From contig QRFJ01005291.1 of assembly GCA_006176705.1 (NCBI GenBank), positions 1 to 64,000 on the forward strand: 64,000 nucleotides of DNA. The letters run 5' to 3'. Made by a program: the position numbers and the translations under genes. The notes beneath the pieces are model-generated. The model worked only from the letters and a program-made list of their open reading frames with translations, was not told where the DNA came from and ran no database searches. The stretch is from Cocos nucifera. Its lineage: Eukaryota; Streptophyta; Magnoliopsida; Arecales; Arecaceae. This document shows, in pieces, positions 23,957-35,639 of this stretch (within the stretch, counting starts at the first letter, position 1; every line of letters begins with the position of its first letter).

Positions 23957-24865
23957 TGACTCGGCTGGAGATAAGATCTCTTTCATGCTTCTATTTCAAC
24001 AGGAGATAAGATCTTCTTCAAGCTCGATTGGAGATAAGATCTCTCCCGACCTTCAACTTCAACGTCAATAAGAGATAAAATCTCCTTCAACCTCGGTTGG
24101 AGGTAAGATCTCCCTCAAGCTTCAACGTCAACCTTAACAAGAGATAAGATCTTTTTCAACCTCGACTGGAGATAAGATCTCCCCCGAGCTTGAACATCAA
24201 TAGGGGATAAGATATACTTCAACCTCAGTTGGAGATAAGATCTCCCCAAGCTTCAACGTCAACGTTAACAAGAGATAAGATCTCCTTCAACCTCAGCTGG
24301 AGATAAGATCTCCCTCAAGCTTCAACATTAACAGGGGATAAGATCTCCTTCAACTTTGGCTGGAGATAAGATCTCCCTCGAGCTTCAACTTCAACGTCAA
24401 TAGGAGATAAGATCTTCTTCAACCTTGGCTGGAGATATGATCTCCCCCGAGCTTTAACATTAACCTCAACAGGAGATAAGATCTCCTTCAACCTCGGTTG
24501 GAGATAAGATCTCCTCTAAGCTTCAACGTCAACAGGGGATAAGTTCTCTTTCAACCTCGACTGGAGATAAGATCTCCTCCGAGCTTCAACTTTAATGTCA
24601 ATAGGAGATAAGATCTCCTTCAATCTCGACTGGAGATAAAATCTCCCTCAAGCTTCAACATCAATAGGGAAGACCTTCAACCTCGAATGGAGATAAGATC
24701 TCCCCCGAGCTTCAACATCAACATCAATAGGAGATAAGATCTCCTTCAACCCTGAGTGGAGATAAGATCTTTCTCGAGCTTCAATGTCAACCTCAATAGG
24801 AGATAAGATTTCCTTCAACCTCAATAGTAGATAAGATCTCCCTCGAGCTTCAACCTCAATAGGTG
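23957..24865 (+). repeat. Z array 2: about 26 copies of GGAGATAAGATCTCC
   Basis: The 15-base core is an inverted repeat (GGAGAT and ATCTCC, 3-base loop). Copies alternate between two linkers, one reading TTCAACCTCGGCT and one reading CCCGAGCTTCAACGTCAA, giving a two-hairpin unit of about 75-90 bp. Some cores have single changes, and one unit near 24665 is truncated. The array ends shortly before the polypurine tract and 3' LTR. Confidence 0.9.
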
Positions 24866-24946
24866 TAGAGCCCAGAAAAGAACTTCGGCAGTCATCTTTT
24901 TATACTCTCTTCTTTTGAATTTCGAACTCGAGAGTAAGGGGACTAT

Positions 24947-26563
24947 TGTTGGAGATAAACCCTGCTCCCATTGAAGTCCAGTCTGATGCTTAGCCTAATG
25001 CAATTGGTAATCACGAAAGAGCTTCGATCGAGAATTCTTCCTCCAATGGCCAAACTCCAGCCATCCTCTTTTAGCAGCCGAACTCTTCCAGTGGTCGAAC
25101 CCCTCCCAAACACCTCCAAAGGTCGAACCCCTTTCGAACTCCTACAGCGGTAGAACTCCATTCAGACTTCTTCAGGATTCTAATTCCTTTCGGACTTCTC
25201 CTTTAGTCGAATTCTTCCAAGAGCCAAACTCCTTTCAAATTGCTCCTTCAATCGAATTCCTCTAGAAGCCAAATTTTTTTCGAACTTCTCCTTTAGTCGA
25301 ATCTCCTAAAACTTCTCCATCAGTCAAATTTCTTCAGGAATCGAACCCCTTCCGGGCTTCTCCTTCAATCAAATTCCTTTAAGAGCCTAACTCCTTCTGG
25401 ACTGCTCCTTCAATCAAATTCCTTCAGGAGCAGAATTTCTTTCGGAGTTCTCTTTCAGTCAGATTTTCCTTCCAGACTTCTCCTTCAGTCGGATTCTCCT
25501 TTTGGACTTCTTCTTCAGTAGGATTTCTCTTTCAGACTTCTCCTTCAGTCAGATTTCTTCAAGAGCCAAACTCCTTCCAGACTTCTCATTCAGTCAAATT
25601 TCTCTAAGAGTTGAACTCCTTTCAGACTTCTCCTTCAGTCGGATTCCTCCAAGGGCCCAACACCCTCTGGACTTCTCCCTCAGTAGGATTCCTCCAAGAG
25701 CCCAACTCCTTCCAAACTTCTTCCTCAGTCAGATTCCTCCAGGAGCCCAACTCCTTTCGAACTTCTCCTTCAGTCGAATTCCTTTAGGAGGTGAACTCCT
25801 TTTGAAATTCTCTTTCAGCCAAACTTCTCCACCAGTCAAACTCTTTTAGCCAAACTTTTCTATCAGTCGGACTCCTTTTAGACTTCTCCATCAGTTGAGC
25901 TTCTCCACCAGTTAGACTTCTTCTAGACTTCTCCATCAGTCGAGCTCCATCCGAATTTCTCTAGCAAATTACTTCAAGATTTCAAGTAGTATTCCTCTCG
26001 GATTATCCCCTCTAGTCGTATTTCTTTTAGAAGTCTGAACTTCTCTAGAATTGACATACGTTAAAACTCTTCACCCCTTCATATGGCCCCGAGCGGCTCA
26101 GTACTGAATGGCTATGGCTGTCACTATCAGTCTGCTATAGATGGTGCCCCACTCCATAACAAATTCTATGCGATCTCGAGTGGCCAACTACCAGTTGGCT
26201 ATGGTTGTTACTATCAGTCTGCTATAGGTGGCACTTCTTTTCATAACAAATCCCATGCGGCCCTAAGCAGCCAACTACCTGATGGCTATGGCTGTCACTA
26301 TCAGTTTGCTTTGGACTCCTTCTATTAAAGGGACCCTCCAAATATATTTTCTCTGAGCTCTCTTGTCCTTTTCAAAACTCTGCTGAGTTCTTTCCTAAGC
26401 ACTCCATTCCTATTGGCCAGAAGAGCTGACTTGATCATCGGAGGGTCCTGCCGGAGCCACCACCATCGACTCCGGATGGAACTTTATTTTGCAGATCACC
26501 AACGGCGACCTCTTCTTCCTCGACTCCAGCTCGATCTGGCATCGACCAGATTTTGCACCAATA
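24947..26563 (+). repeat. Z 3' LTR (1617 bp)
   Basis: TGTTGGAGATAAACCC to TGCACCAATA; the terminal CA has become TA. The polypurine tract GAGTAAGGGGACTAT lies just upstream. The TATA box is mutated to TATTAAAG (26323-26330). Confidence 0.88.
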
Positions 26564-26900
26564 GTTCTTAAGAAAACTAATTACATAGCCATTCTATTCT
26601 AAACATGAAATAAAAATCAAATTTCTACTTACTGCAGGCACATAAAATAGTCCCTAAGTACTAAATATAATCCTAACAGTAGTTGAAGAGGATAGGTTCC
26701 TACAACCACAGCAACAACTCTTACTTTATTTCTGACATGCAGAATCATCTCACCATCCCTCAACCTCCTGCTCTCCTCAAGATCCTACATAAAAGTGCAT
26801 AAGTGCGCACTCGAACCAAAGTCAACCATCCAACTGATTGCAGAAGAAATCATACGGTTAGATTCTATAATGAGCATACTTCCAGAAGGACCTATCTCCT
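26564..26900 (-). pseudogene. pol: X protease, broken
   Basis: Aspartic protease that would cleave the Gag-Pol polyprotein. Minus-strand reading gives WMVDFGSSAHLCTF (about 26832-26791), equivalent to the copia D-S-G-S-S-x-H box with Ser changed to Phe. The segment is cut by Z at 26564. Confidence 0.75.
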
Positions 26901-27730
26901 TCTTGTTCTTCAAATTGGCTAGGTATAGAGGACAATTCTGCTTTTAGTGGCCGTCTGTGTTGTAATGAAAATATTTTTTATTATCAACGGCCTTCTTCTT
27001 CGACTCTGCCATCTTCTTCTTCCCACCTTTCATTTTTTGCTTCTTCATGATCTTCTTCTTCTTTCCAATAGACTTTCTCTTGCAAGAAGTCTGCTCCGCA
27101 ATAAGTATCAAGCCTATAGAATCTTTTATAAACAGCTCAGCAATGACCAGCATGTTCATAAGCTCAGCCAAGGTATTTTATAATTTATTCATATGGTAGT
27201 TCATGATGAACTGCCTATATGCATCAATCAGGGACTGCAAAATTATATCAACCTACAGATCTTGATCTAACTTGACACTGAGCTTCTCAAGCTCTTCTAA
27301 GTTCTTGATCATCATCATATAATGATCTTGGACTGACTACCCATCATGCATCAAAGCCTTAAAAAGTCTCCTAGTGACTTGATATTTGGCTACGTGACTC
27401 TGTTCACTAAACAATTCTTGCAGGTGAGCCAACATTTGGTGGCTAGTCTTTATGTCTTCATGTCGGCACTGGAGCTCATCAAACATGGAGCCCAACATGT
27501 AATACTTGGCTTTATTATCTATATCCATCTACTTTTTTAGAGATGCTCTCTGCTTAGCGAATGGATGGACTGATAAAGTGGGAGAATCCTATTTCAACAC
27601 ATGAGTCAACTTCTCAGAATCCAAAATAATTTTGAAGTTTTGGAGCCAATCTTTATAGTTGGATCTGATCAGTCTATGGGTGTCCAAGATATGGGCTAGT
27701 GGGTTGGATGCAGATATTTTTCTATAAAAA
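26901..27730 (-). pseudogene. gag: X gag, broken
   Basis: Minus-strand reading begins around ISASNPLAHILDT (27715) and continues through NYKDWLQNFK, then the open block 27528-27337 (KYYMLGSMFDELQ, LFSEQSHVAKYQVTR). The Lys-rich tail leads to the zinc knuckle YFHYNTDGH.KQNC (about 26975-26935), in which the first two Cys are now Tyr. The pattern is that of copia (UBN2-type) gag. Stops are frequent. Confidence 0.82.
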
Positions 27731-28966
27731 GTCAAAGTTTCTAGTTAGATTTTATAATTAGACTTAACAATTTATTTAAAAATTTTATTTTTAAATAAAT
27801 TAGGCTCTCACTATTTACTCGGATCCCTATACTCCCTTGATAGAGATGCAAAAATTTTTGTGATCAATTAATTTCTAGTAGATGGTACGGTTTCACCGAC
27901 TGGCTCACCACCTCATATAATAGTTATTGATGATGGGTCAACCGATGAGTGGAGAACTCTTGTCCAATGATTCTCTAATCATAGTGCATCCAAACTTGGT
28001 CTCTAATTTATGAAGCTCACCATGTCTGGAATAATGCTCCACTCTTTAGTTAAGTCAGACCCATCATTCGCATAAATTGGATTCCTGATTGGGTCTCCTA
28101 TTGTATCCAAAATATTAAGCCCAACCCATCCTCCAACCCATAGCATCCAATGCCTAATAGACATGGTTGCATCTTTTCGATGCAATTGAACCATTGTATC
28201 CAGCCAGGAATAATCAACCCCGAAAAGGGCTTGCACATCTACAATGGTGGAAGACCTATGACTTAATATTTTCTTCAAAAGATTTGATTTAGATTTCTTT
28301 AAATTTGACTTGACTTAGTCATAACAATTATGACTAACCTAGTAGCATGGGTTAGCTCGAATTGTTAGCCATCTCAAATTAGAACTGAGTCAACATAAAT
28401 GATTAAGTAAGTGAGACCGGTGGAAGGGATATGCCATTAACTTGATAAGAACGCATTCAGGTTGTATAGCTCCCAATTAAAAACCAGTCGAAAATATCTG
28501 CCAGACTTACCTTCGATACCAAATTATGGAATCAAAATCAATCAGGTTAGCCTACATCCGGCTCAAACCAAGGAGCCAAATTAGGTCTTGACTTGATCAA
28601 TCACATGTGAATGTGAGTCGACCTTGACCCAGAATTAATCCTATTGGATTGATCAATTCTAAGCACTCTTAATCCCACATAACCAACTCTTGATTCGATT
28701 TGATCAACTGCTAGATCTAATTGAGCTACCCAAATCCGAATCCAAATTTATGAAGGTATCTTAGATCTAAAAATTCATAATTTTTAGATCTAATTAATTT
28801 TATATCTTAATTCTTAATTAAATTTAAATTTATAAATAAAATATGTATCAAAATTATAGGATTTTAAGATCTAAAATTTTATAGAAAAGTAAGTTCTATT
28901 TTTTAATTAAGGACGAACGCGCAGCACTCCTACATGCTATAAGAACACCCCATCAAATATGATGAG
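27731..28966 (-). other. X leader, gag-proximal part (non-coding)
   Basis: Leader of X between gag and S3. An open frame at 28278-28003 (minus) does not resemble any family I recognise. The last bases (28962-28966, atgag) are the left target site of S3. Confidence 0.6.
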
Positions 28967-31094
28967 TGTTAGATATGGGTGCCCTAGAAGCCAGAATTGG
29001 CTGGCACTTGTAATACACATCTAAGGGTATAATTATAATTTTGACTATAAATAATAAAATAAGTTATTTTCAATCATAATGTGTATTTGAAAGTATCTAT
29101 GATACATCCCTTGAGTTAATGGTAATGATAGTTCATATTTTCAAGAGTTGAAAATTTAAGACATGAATTTTTATTATTAACTCATAAAATGCTTCCGACC
29201 ATAAGATCATCATGAGGATGGTGATTGATCTGGAAGGTTGGTGTATGATCACTTCTTTAGGATAGATGAGTCTTAAGTTTATGGTGTAGAGACACCAAAG
29301 CGAGAGTACAAGAACTCGTTAGAGAATGAGGGCACTGAGCATGACCACCTCAAGCAGTCATGAGGAAGTCTACCTTTTCATTGATGACTGGCTCGAAGCT
29401 GCAGTGGTGTGTCTGGTTCTTTGACCTAAGGTGCATCGACAGTTCATCTTGAGGGTGTTATAGTTTGACTACACCATAACTCGATCTCCTAGCCATTCAA
29501 AAACCTAAGGTATATGTTAACTATAGTATGTTCGTTGTAGGAATTGGATTGCACCAATAGGAGATCTATCTACCTCGGTAGATGAGGAGCAGCCCTATGA
29601 TGATCATGAGAATCAAGTCCATAAGCCCATGGCTATGGCAGAGTGAAATAGTAGAAAGAGTTTCTATTAGGGTTTTTCATATTAGACTTGAATCAAATGA
29701 TTAATTCATATGATGAAAATTAAGGTTTGACGAGATCACCTAAATCCTAATCCGATCGAAGCTCAAGATAGAGGAACTTAATCACATAGGTAACTGCACC
29801 AAGAGGTTTATTTTTAGTTCTAATGGATTGCCACTATATGCTGCTAGGTGTCACTAGTGGATTTTGGGAGCAATAAGAGTGATGATAGAGATCGCGATGT
29901 ATTCCATTACCATATGGAACAGAATCTAACTGGATCACACAAATAAGAGTTTGGATCTAGATATAATCAATTGGACTAACCAAGTTCAATTGATTTGAAT
30001 AAGATTCAATTAGGTTCAAGAAAATTATGCTAGCACACGATTGAGCCTAATGTTCTCCTTCAACAATCATTAAAGCTTATCTTAACTGAGCCAAATATGT
30101 TTGGGCTCACTTAAAAATCTTTACTTGGTCTAACTAGAGCTTGTCTAAGTTAGACAAGAATTATCTTAATTTATGAGATAAATTTGAGACAATATCCATC
30201 ATTTTTTATCGTCTGCTAAATCTTGTCCTTAGACTTTGGTCAAATGTTGACCTTTGACACTTAGACATCTGCCCATATGTCATGCACCCATAAGAGAGAA
30301 CATGAGGCTTTATCCCCCAACTAAAAGGTAGAAAGGGAGGGGGCACATGCCTCCCAAAGAGTCCTATTTGACCAATCTTGGCACCACCTAAGGACGTTTA
30401 TGAGGAACTTTAATATAATTGGATTAGATGATGTCATCCCACCAATCAAATTTAGATCTGATTGCATAAAAAGTCATGATTGGTCGAGATGATGTGGCAC
30501 TGCATGATGCAGCAGGGTCTATATAAACCCTATTTATGCCTAGAAGAAAGAGTTTCTATCCTTTGCCCACACCATGAGGCTTCTCTCCCTCCCTCTCCAT
30601 GCCACCTTCAGGTCCTCTCTCTCCTATCTACGTCCAAGAGTTTTTAGGCATGAGTTTGATGCTATCCTAGCAAGAGAAAGGTGATAGGAAAGGAAGAAGG
30701 CAGCACTACTGCAAGAGATAATGGCTAATCTTCAAAAGTCATTTTGAAGACCTTCAAGATCAGATCCAGATCTAATTTTTGGAGCATAGATTGAGAAGGA
30801 GAAGATCTATACATTCTGCTCGAGTGGATACTGGTAGAGGTCGGACACTTACGTGGCTACATCTAGAACCTCAAACAAACATCGAAATCATCACAAGATA
30901 ATAGGATTACCCATAACAAAAGTATGATTAAATTAGAATTAATTTAATTTAATTTTATTCTATCAGATCAATAAGATCAGATCTGAAGAGTCTCAGATCT
31001 AATTTGAATCTAAGAGAAAAAATTTTTGAAATATCCCTCTTGATTCAATCAAATTTGAATGAAGATGACATGGGAAATAGGATTTTTTTCTTCA
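28967..31094 (+). mobile_element. S3: solo LTR of family X, plus strand
   Basis: 2128 bp, TGTTAGATATGGG to TTTTCTTCA, without an interior. Flanks are atgag and aggag (31095-31099), a 4/5 match. It lies in the X leader in the orientation opposite to X. A TATA-like TATATAAA is at 30520-30527. About 75 bp are missing near 29880 relative to S5. The gap removes most of the stem-loop run. Confidence 0.85.
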
Positions 31095-31739
31095 AGGAGA
31101 GTGCCTTTAAACCCTACTTTGCTCTTATGATCGGATGGCCATGGAGAATGTCTTAATTAAAAATATATTTTCTACTATAAAATAAGTTAGATCTAAATCA
31201 TATATCGCATATACAATTAATGATCTAACTTATACATGCCTTACATATATCTCATGTATCATAACATAATTAAACATGCATGCTTTCAGATCTGATATAT
31301 CACATATAATATCTAAAAAATAAAATTTAAATTGATCACATCAAAATAAAACTATTCTAGATAGTTCATAAAACTATTCTACAACTAGTCTAAGTATGCA
31401 TCTTTCATATCTCATATGAATAAATTAAAAATTTAAAAATATATTTTTATTTTTTTAAGATTTGATTATAATATTTATAACATCAAAAAAATAGATGTAA
31501 AATAATTCTAAAATTATATTTTATTAAATTAAAAATATGATTACACTGGACTATAAATAGAACTATTCTATAGCTAGTCTAGTCATGCATCTCATACACT
31601 ATAGATATAAATTATTTAATTTTAAATTTTTTAATTTTAGATCTAATCATATCTAATGTGACATCTAAAATTCTTAAATATTAGATCATAAATAAAAATA
31701 AAATTAGATCTAAAATAGATCTAAAAAACTACCAATGCA
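31095..31739 (-). other. X leader, LTR-proximal part (non-coding)
   Basis: A/T-rich leader between S3 and the X primer site. It holds two diverged copies of a block with ACTATTCTA and CTAGTCTA (around 31370 and 31570). No gene is seen. Confidence 0.65.
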
Positions 31740-31751
31740 GCTCTGATACAA
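31740..31751 (-). promoter_or_regulatory. X primer-binding site (tRNA-iMet type)
   Basis: On the element strand TTGTATCAGAGC, two bases inside the LTR end. It has one mismatch to TGGTATCAGAGC. It fixes 31754 as the inner end of the X 5' LTR and shows that the adjacent S3 is a separate insertion. Confidence 0.85.
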
Positions 31752-32200
31752 GTTGAAGAAAAAATCATATTTTCCACCATAGGATCATTCAGATCTGATT
31801 AGATCTAAAAAAAATATTTTAATTTTTTTAAAAAAATTTTAATTAGATTTGATATATCTCGAATATGATCTTATAGATCTAATATTAAAACTAAAAAAAT
31901 TAAAATTAAATCTAATTTAATTAATTTTCTTACTTTGGTTGGGTAAATAGCTTTTAATCTATCGATGATTTATTATCACTTGGGGTTCTGGATGTAGGCA
32001 TGCAATTGCCTGGCCTCTATTAGAATCCACTCAAGCTAAATCTAGATGCACTCTTCTTGTTGATATAATCTCAAAATATTAGATTTGAATCTGATTTGTG
32101 AAGCCTTCAAACAAACTTTGAAGGCAGCACCCTGTCTCTTGATCTAGATCACCCTATCTTGTTTTATCTTCAGCTTTTCTCAACTTTTGATGATTGAAAC

Positions 32201-33141
32201 TATTAGAATTTGATACCTCAAATTCAACCCACAGCAAGAAGAGAATCAATTTTCAGTATAGCAGTTGGGCTGGCTTTGATACGCGGTCAAGCTGGCTCAA
32301 ATTGAGATCAAGTCAGCTCGAACCACAGCTAAGCTTGCTCTCTTAGGTAGATAGACAGCAAGAGTCTGGGCGAGACATAGTCGAGCCAGCTCGACCCCTG
32401 ATCGAGCTGGCTTGATGGAGGTGAATAGAATATGATGGAGATCTTTTTGTTTGGACATGGATTGTGATTAATCGAAGGGGTCTACGGGAGTTGCGCATGG
32501 ACCACAGGATCTAGTAGCCATGGGGGGTTGTGATCATGATGTGAAGATCGAAAAATATTCCAAGACTCCATTAGAAATATGTTTGACTCATATTAGAAGA
32601 ACGAGCCCTATTAGGACTCTTGTGAACTACTGAGAAGAGAATTCTCATCCTATTTAAGGGGCTTAGGTGCTGTGGAGCAAAAAAGATGATGCATGTGGTG
32701 TGAGAGGCACGTAGAGAGGCTCAGACAGTTGTCAAGAGGAGCTTGGCAGAGTGTCGAGTACGTGTAGCTCATGAGAGAGAGAAGCAATAGATGCATAACA
32801 TCCAATGAGGAGGTTGTGAGGGCAGAGCATCTTGTAGGTTCTATGGGTCTTCTTGGGATTCTAAGAGAGCTTTTATGAGGATAGCTTCTAGTTGAGAGAG
32901 ATTTATGTATGATGAGTTGACAGTGGGTGTTCTCCTCTTGTACCTATTTTTCTCTTTCATAGTGAAGCTTTGCATGCCCCATGGAAGTGAGCCTTTAGGC
33001 TGATCTACGTACTTGATTTTTTTTTTATTTTATTTTTTTCTTCTTTCTGCCATAGTAATTTGGTACTAGATCCTTAACAAGTAGTATTAGAGTAGTTGAT
33101 ATTCCAATAGCTTGGTATCAGAGTAAGTTGATACCACAATA
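32201..33141 (+). repeat. W 5' LTR (941 bp)
   Basis: It starts TATTAGAATTTG, where the 3' LTR starts TGTTAGTATTT. It ends CCACAATA. Near-palindromes CGAGCCAGCTCG (32382-32393) and CGAGCTGGCTTG (32403-32414) lie in its first half. A TATA-like TATTTAAGG is near 32651. Confidence 0.88.
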
Positions 33142-33155
33142 ATTGGTATCAGAGC
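33080..33155 (+). promoter_or_regulatory. W primer site plus two primer-site look-alikes inside the LTR end
   Basis: The functional-position primer site TGGTATCAGAGC is at 33144-33155. Inside the LTR, TGGTATCAGAG recurs at 33113-33123, and a decayed copy (TAGTATTAGAG) is near 33092. The 3' LTR keeps both better (35580-35590, 35611-35622). The phrase before the first copy, CCTTAACA then AG, has the form of an LTR end plus spacer. Confidence 0.75.
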
Positions 33156-33204
33156 TAGATAGTATCGAAGCATAGATTATAGCAGTGGATAGAGATTGAA
33201 GAAT

Positions 33205-34050
33205 ATGGAGAAGATGAGTACAATCAAGATGGAGATCAATAGGTTTGATGGAAAGGGAAATTTTTTGTTGTGGCAAGCAAGGATAAAGGATGTCCTCATC
33301 CAACATGATTTGATCAATGCTCTCTTGTATCACAAGATGCCAGCCAATATAAAGATGAAGGATTGAAAGTAGATCTAGATGCAGATGGTAAGCATGATCT
33401 GCTTGTACAAATGGATGATATGGTGATCCATGTACTTGATAAGATATTTTTAACGATACTGTGGTCGAAGCTCGAGGAGTTGTACATGATGAATTCACTC
33501 ATCAACATGCTATTCTTATGGAGGCAGTTCTACCAGCTATGGATGGATGAAGTTTAGAGTATGCAGGAACATCTATCCAACTTCTAGAAGATCCTTACCG
33601 ATCTCTTCAGCATTGGTGAAAAAGTTGAGGAGAAGACCAGGGCATTGGTCTTACTAGCATCGCTCCCCCTTCATATGAGTCCTTGGTGACTACTCTTCTA
33701 ATGAAAAAGAGCACCATCAAGATGGATGAGGTTACTGCAGCAATACTCTAGAATGAGATTCTCAAGAGGGAGAACACAGCTTCAAACTCAGATGATGGTA
33801 GCTCAACTTTGGCAATTTCTAGTGGAGTAGGAGATAGTAGATGGAGTGGCAGAGGATCGCGAGGAGGACGATCTAGTTCCTAGATAATGGATCCTAGCAA
33901 GATCAGATATTATAGGTGCAATGAGTTGGGGCATTGAGTCAAGAATTGCCCATAACTCAAGGATCAGACGAGGGCTACTATAGTGATGACCAGTAGCGAG
34001 TCAGAGGATGATGTCCCGAAGATATCTGATGAGATATCTAGTTCTTTCTA
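33205..34050 (+). pseudogene. gag: W gag, broken
   Basis: From ATG 33205 it reads RFDGKGNFLLWQARIKDVL, the usual copia gag opening. A frame change near 33363 leads to LWSKLEELYM. Further on are LLASLPPSYESLVTTLL (about 33655-33705) and a Gly/Arg-rich stretch. The zinc knuckle YYRCNELGH (about 33910-33936) has its first Cys changed to Tyr. Several stops are present. Confidence 0.82.
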
Positions 34051-34404
34051 GTAGTGAATTTTAGATTCTACATGCACATATTATGTTTGTTGTAGAAAGA
34101 AGCAGTTTGACTCTTAGAGAGTAGTGATGATACTGTTTATCTATTGGATGGATCGAGCTATGCGATTAGAGGTATCAAGATGGTTAGCTGGAAGACACAT
34201 GATGGTGTAGTGAGGAGATTAGGGGAGATCCGATACATATCCGATTTTAGATGGAATCTTATCTCACTGAGTAGACTGGATTTAAATGGCTACAGGTGGA
34301 TAGCTGATGATGGAATCCTGAAGGTTATGTATGGTGATAGGATGATATTGGAGGAGAAGAAGAAGATAAGAGAACATTACTATCTGGTAGGAAGCTCAGT
34401 GTGA
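34051..34404 (+). pseudogene. pol: W protease to pre-integrase fragment, truncated
   Basis: The protease box ILDSTCTYYVC (about 34062-34094) keeps D-S. The open frame 34144-34404 continues with LDGSSYAIRG, RYISDFRWNLISLSRLD and HYYLVGSSV, the region between protease and the integrase zinc finger. After the stop at 34402 no integrase, RT or RNase H follows. Confidence 0.8.
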
Positions 34405-34731
34405 GGTGGAGCTTCAGAAGCCAGAGGGAGTCCAGTGTATGGTGGAGCTCCAGATGGAGAAGGATCGGGCACGAGATGGAAGACTCAGAAGAATGAGAGG
34501 TGATGTCATAGAGTGAAGTTTCTATTGCTGTAGAAAAATTTTTCGAGCAGGTCTTTGGTCAAAGTGGATACAGCTCATGATAGAGGTGGAATCGAGCGGC
34601 CTGACTTGACTCCCATGTTTGTCTATCCATGATCAGCAGGTGTGCCCCAAGACATGAGAGCGAGATGGATCACAAGCTCTCAAAGTTAGGTGGAGGTCGA
34701 ATATCGAGTCAAGGTGGAGATTGTTAGTATT
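34405..34731 (+). other. W 3' non-coding region
   Basis: Short stretch with repeated GGTGGAGCT words, ending in the polypurine tract AAGGTGGAGAT before the 3' LTR. This is all that remains where pol would be. Confidence 0.65.
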
Positions 34732-35639
34732 TAACATCTCGAATTTGACCCACAGTAAGAAGAAAATCAATTTTTAGCATAGCAGTTGGGCCAGCTTTGA
34801 TACGCGGTCGAGCCAGCTTGAACCACGATCGAGCTAGCTTTCTCAAGCAGACAGATAGTAGGAGTTTGGGGGAGATGCAGTTGAGCCAGCTCGACCTCTG
34901 ATTGATCCAGCTCAACAAAGATGAACAGAACACGATGGGATTTTTTTTATTTGGACTAAGATTGTAATTAATCCAAGGGGTCTATGGGAGTTGCGCATGG
35001 ACCATAGGATCAAGCGGCCATGTAGCATTGCGGTCATGATCTGAAGATTGGAAAATATTCCAAGACTCCATCAAGGACATGTTTGATTTATATTAGGAGA
35101 ATAAGCCCTGTTAGGACTCTTGTGAACTATTGAGAAGAGAATTCTCATTCTATTTAAAGGGTTGAGGTGCTGTGAAGCAAAAAAGATGGTGCATGTGGTG
35201 TGAGTGGCACGTAGAGAGGCTTACCGAGTTGCCAAGAAGAGCTTGGCAGAGCATCGAGTACGTGCAGCCTGTAAGAGAGAGAAGCAATAGGTGCATAGCA
35301 TCTAGCGAGGAGGCTGTGAGGGTAGAGGATCTTGTTGCTTCTATGGATCTTCTTTGAATTCTGAGAGAGCTTTTATGAGGATAGCTTCTAGCTGAGAGAG
35401 ATTTATGTCTGGTAAGTTGAAAGTAGGTGTTCTCCTTTTGTACCTATTTTTTTCTTTTATAGTGAAGCTTTGCATGCCCTATGGAGGTGAGCCTTTAGGC
35501 CGATCCACATACTTGATTATTTTCTTATTTTATTTTTTTTCTTTCTATCGCAATAATTTGATACTAGATCCTTAACAAGTGGTATCAGAGTAGCTGATAT
35601 CCCAATAGTTTGGTATCAGAGCAAGTTGATACCATAATA
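34732..35639 (+). repeat. W 3' LTR (908 bp)
   Basis: TGTTAGTATTTAAC to CCATAATA. Like the 5' LTR it ends in TA rather than CA, so the TA end may be original. It contains TCGAGCCAGC and TTGAGCCAGCTCGA words (around 34808 and 34880). Two primer-site look-alikes lie near its end. Confidence 0.88.

Larger units (their letters stand above)
18765..26563 (+). mobile_element. Z: Tat-like Ty3/gypsy element with pol replaced by tandem repeats
   Basis: A 7.8-kb element with LTRs at 18765-20308 and 24947-26563. The interior holds gag, a remnant of the end of pol, and two large tandem arrays. Flanks are attct (18760-18764) and gttct (26564-26568), a 4/5 match. It sits in X between integrase and protease. 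Long 3' regions with tandem repeats are known from Tat elements of other plants. Here the arrays fill nearly 2.7 kb. Confidence 0.87.
32201..35639 (+). mobile_element. W: short copia element with gag and part of protease, no RT or integrase
   Basis: 3439 bp with LTRs at 32201-33141 and 34732-35639, and perfect target duplications gaaac (32196-32200 and 35640-35644). The 1.6-kb interior holds a primer site, gag, and protease to pre-integrase sequence, then stops. LTR sequence and layout are related to C. It interrupts the X 5' LTR. Confidence 0.92.

Noticed and set aside
22186..24865. Repeat arrays as a CRISPR locus
   Set aside because: Units are head-to-tail without unique spacers, there are no cas genes, and the setting is a plant retrotransposon.
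18804..26328. Ser/Phe/Leu-rich open frames in the Z LTRs (18804-19193, 19475-19660, 19828-20274, 25502-25849, 26083-26328)
   Set aside because: They translate tandem non-coding LTR repeats, appear in both LTRs and match no retrotransposon protein.
28003..28278. 91-codon minus-strand open frame in the X leader as a host gene
   Set aside because: No recognisable domain, lies within the untranslated leader of X, and has no supporting context.
28967..32200. S3 and the X 5' LTR as an inverted LTR pair of one element
   Set aside because: The X primer site and leader next to 31754 continue left of S3 into X gag, and S3 has its own near-duplicate flanks, so S3 is a separate solo LTR in opposite orientation.
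33090..33155. TGGTATCAGAG words as part of a tRNA gene
   Set aside because: They are complements of the 3' end of initiator tRNA-Met (primer sites); no cloverleaf can be built around them.
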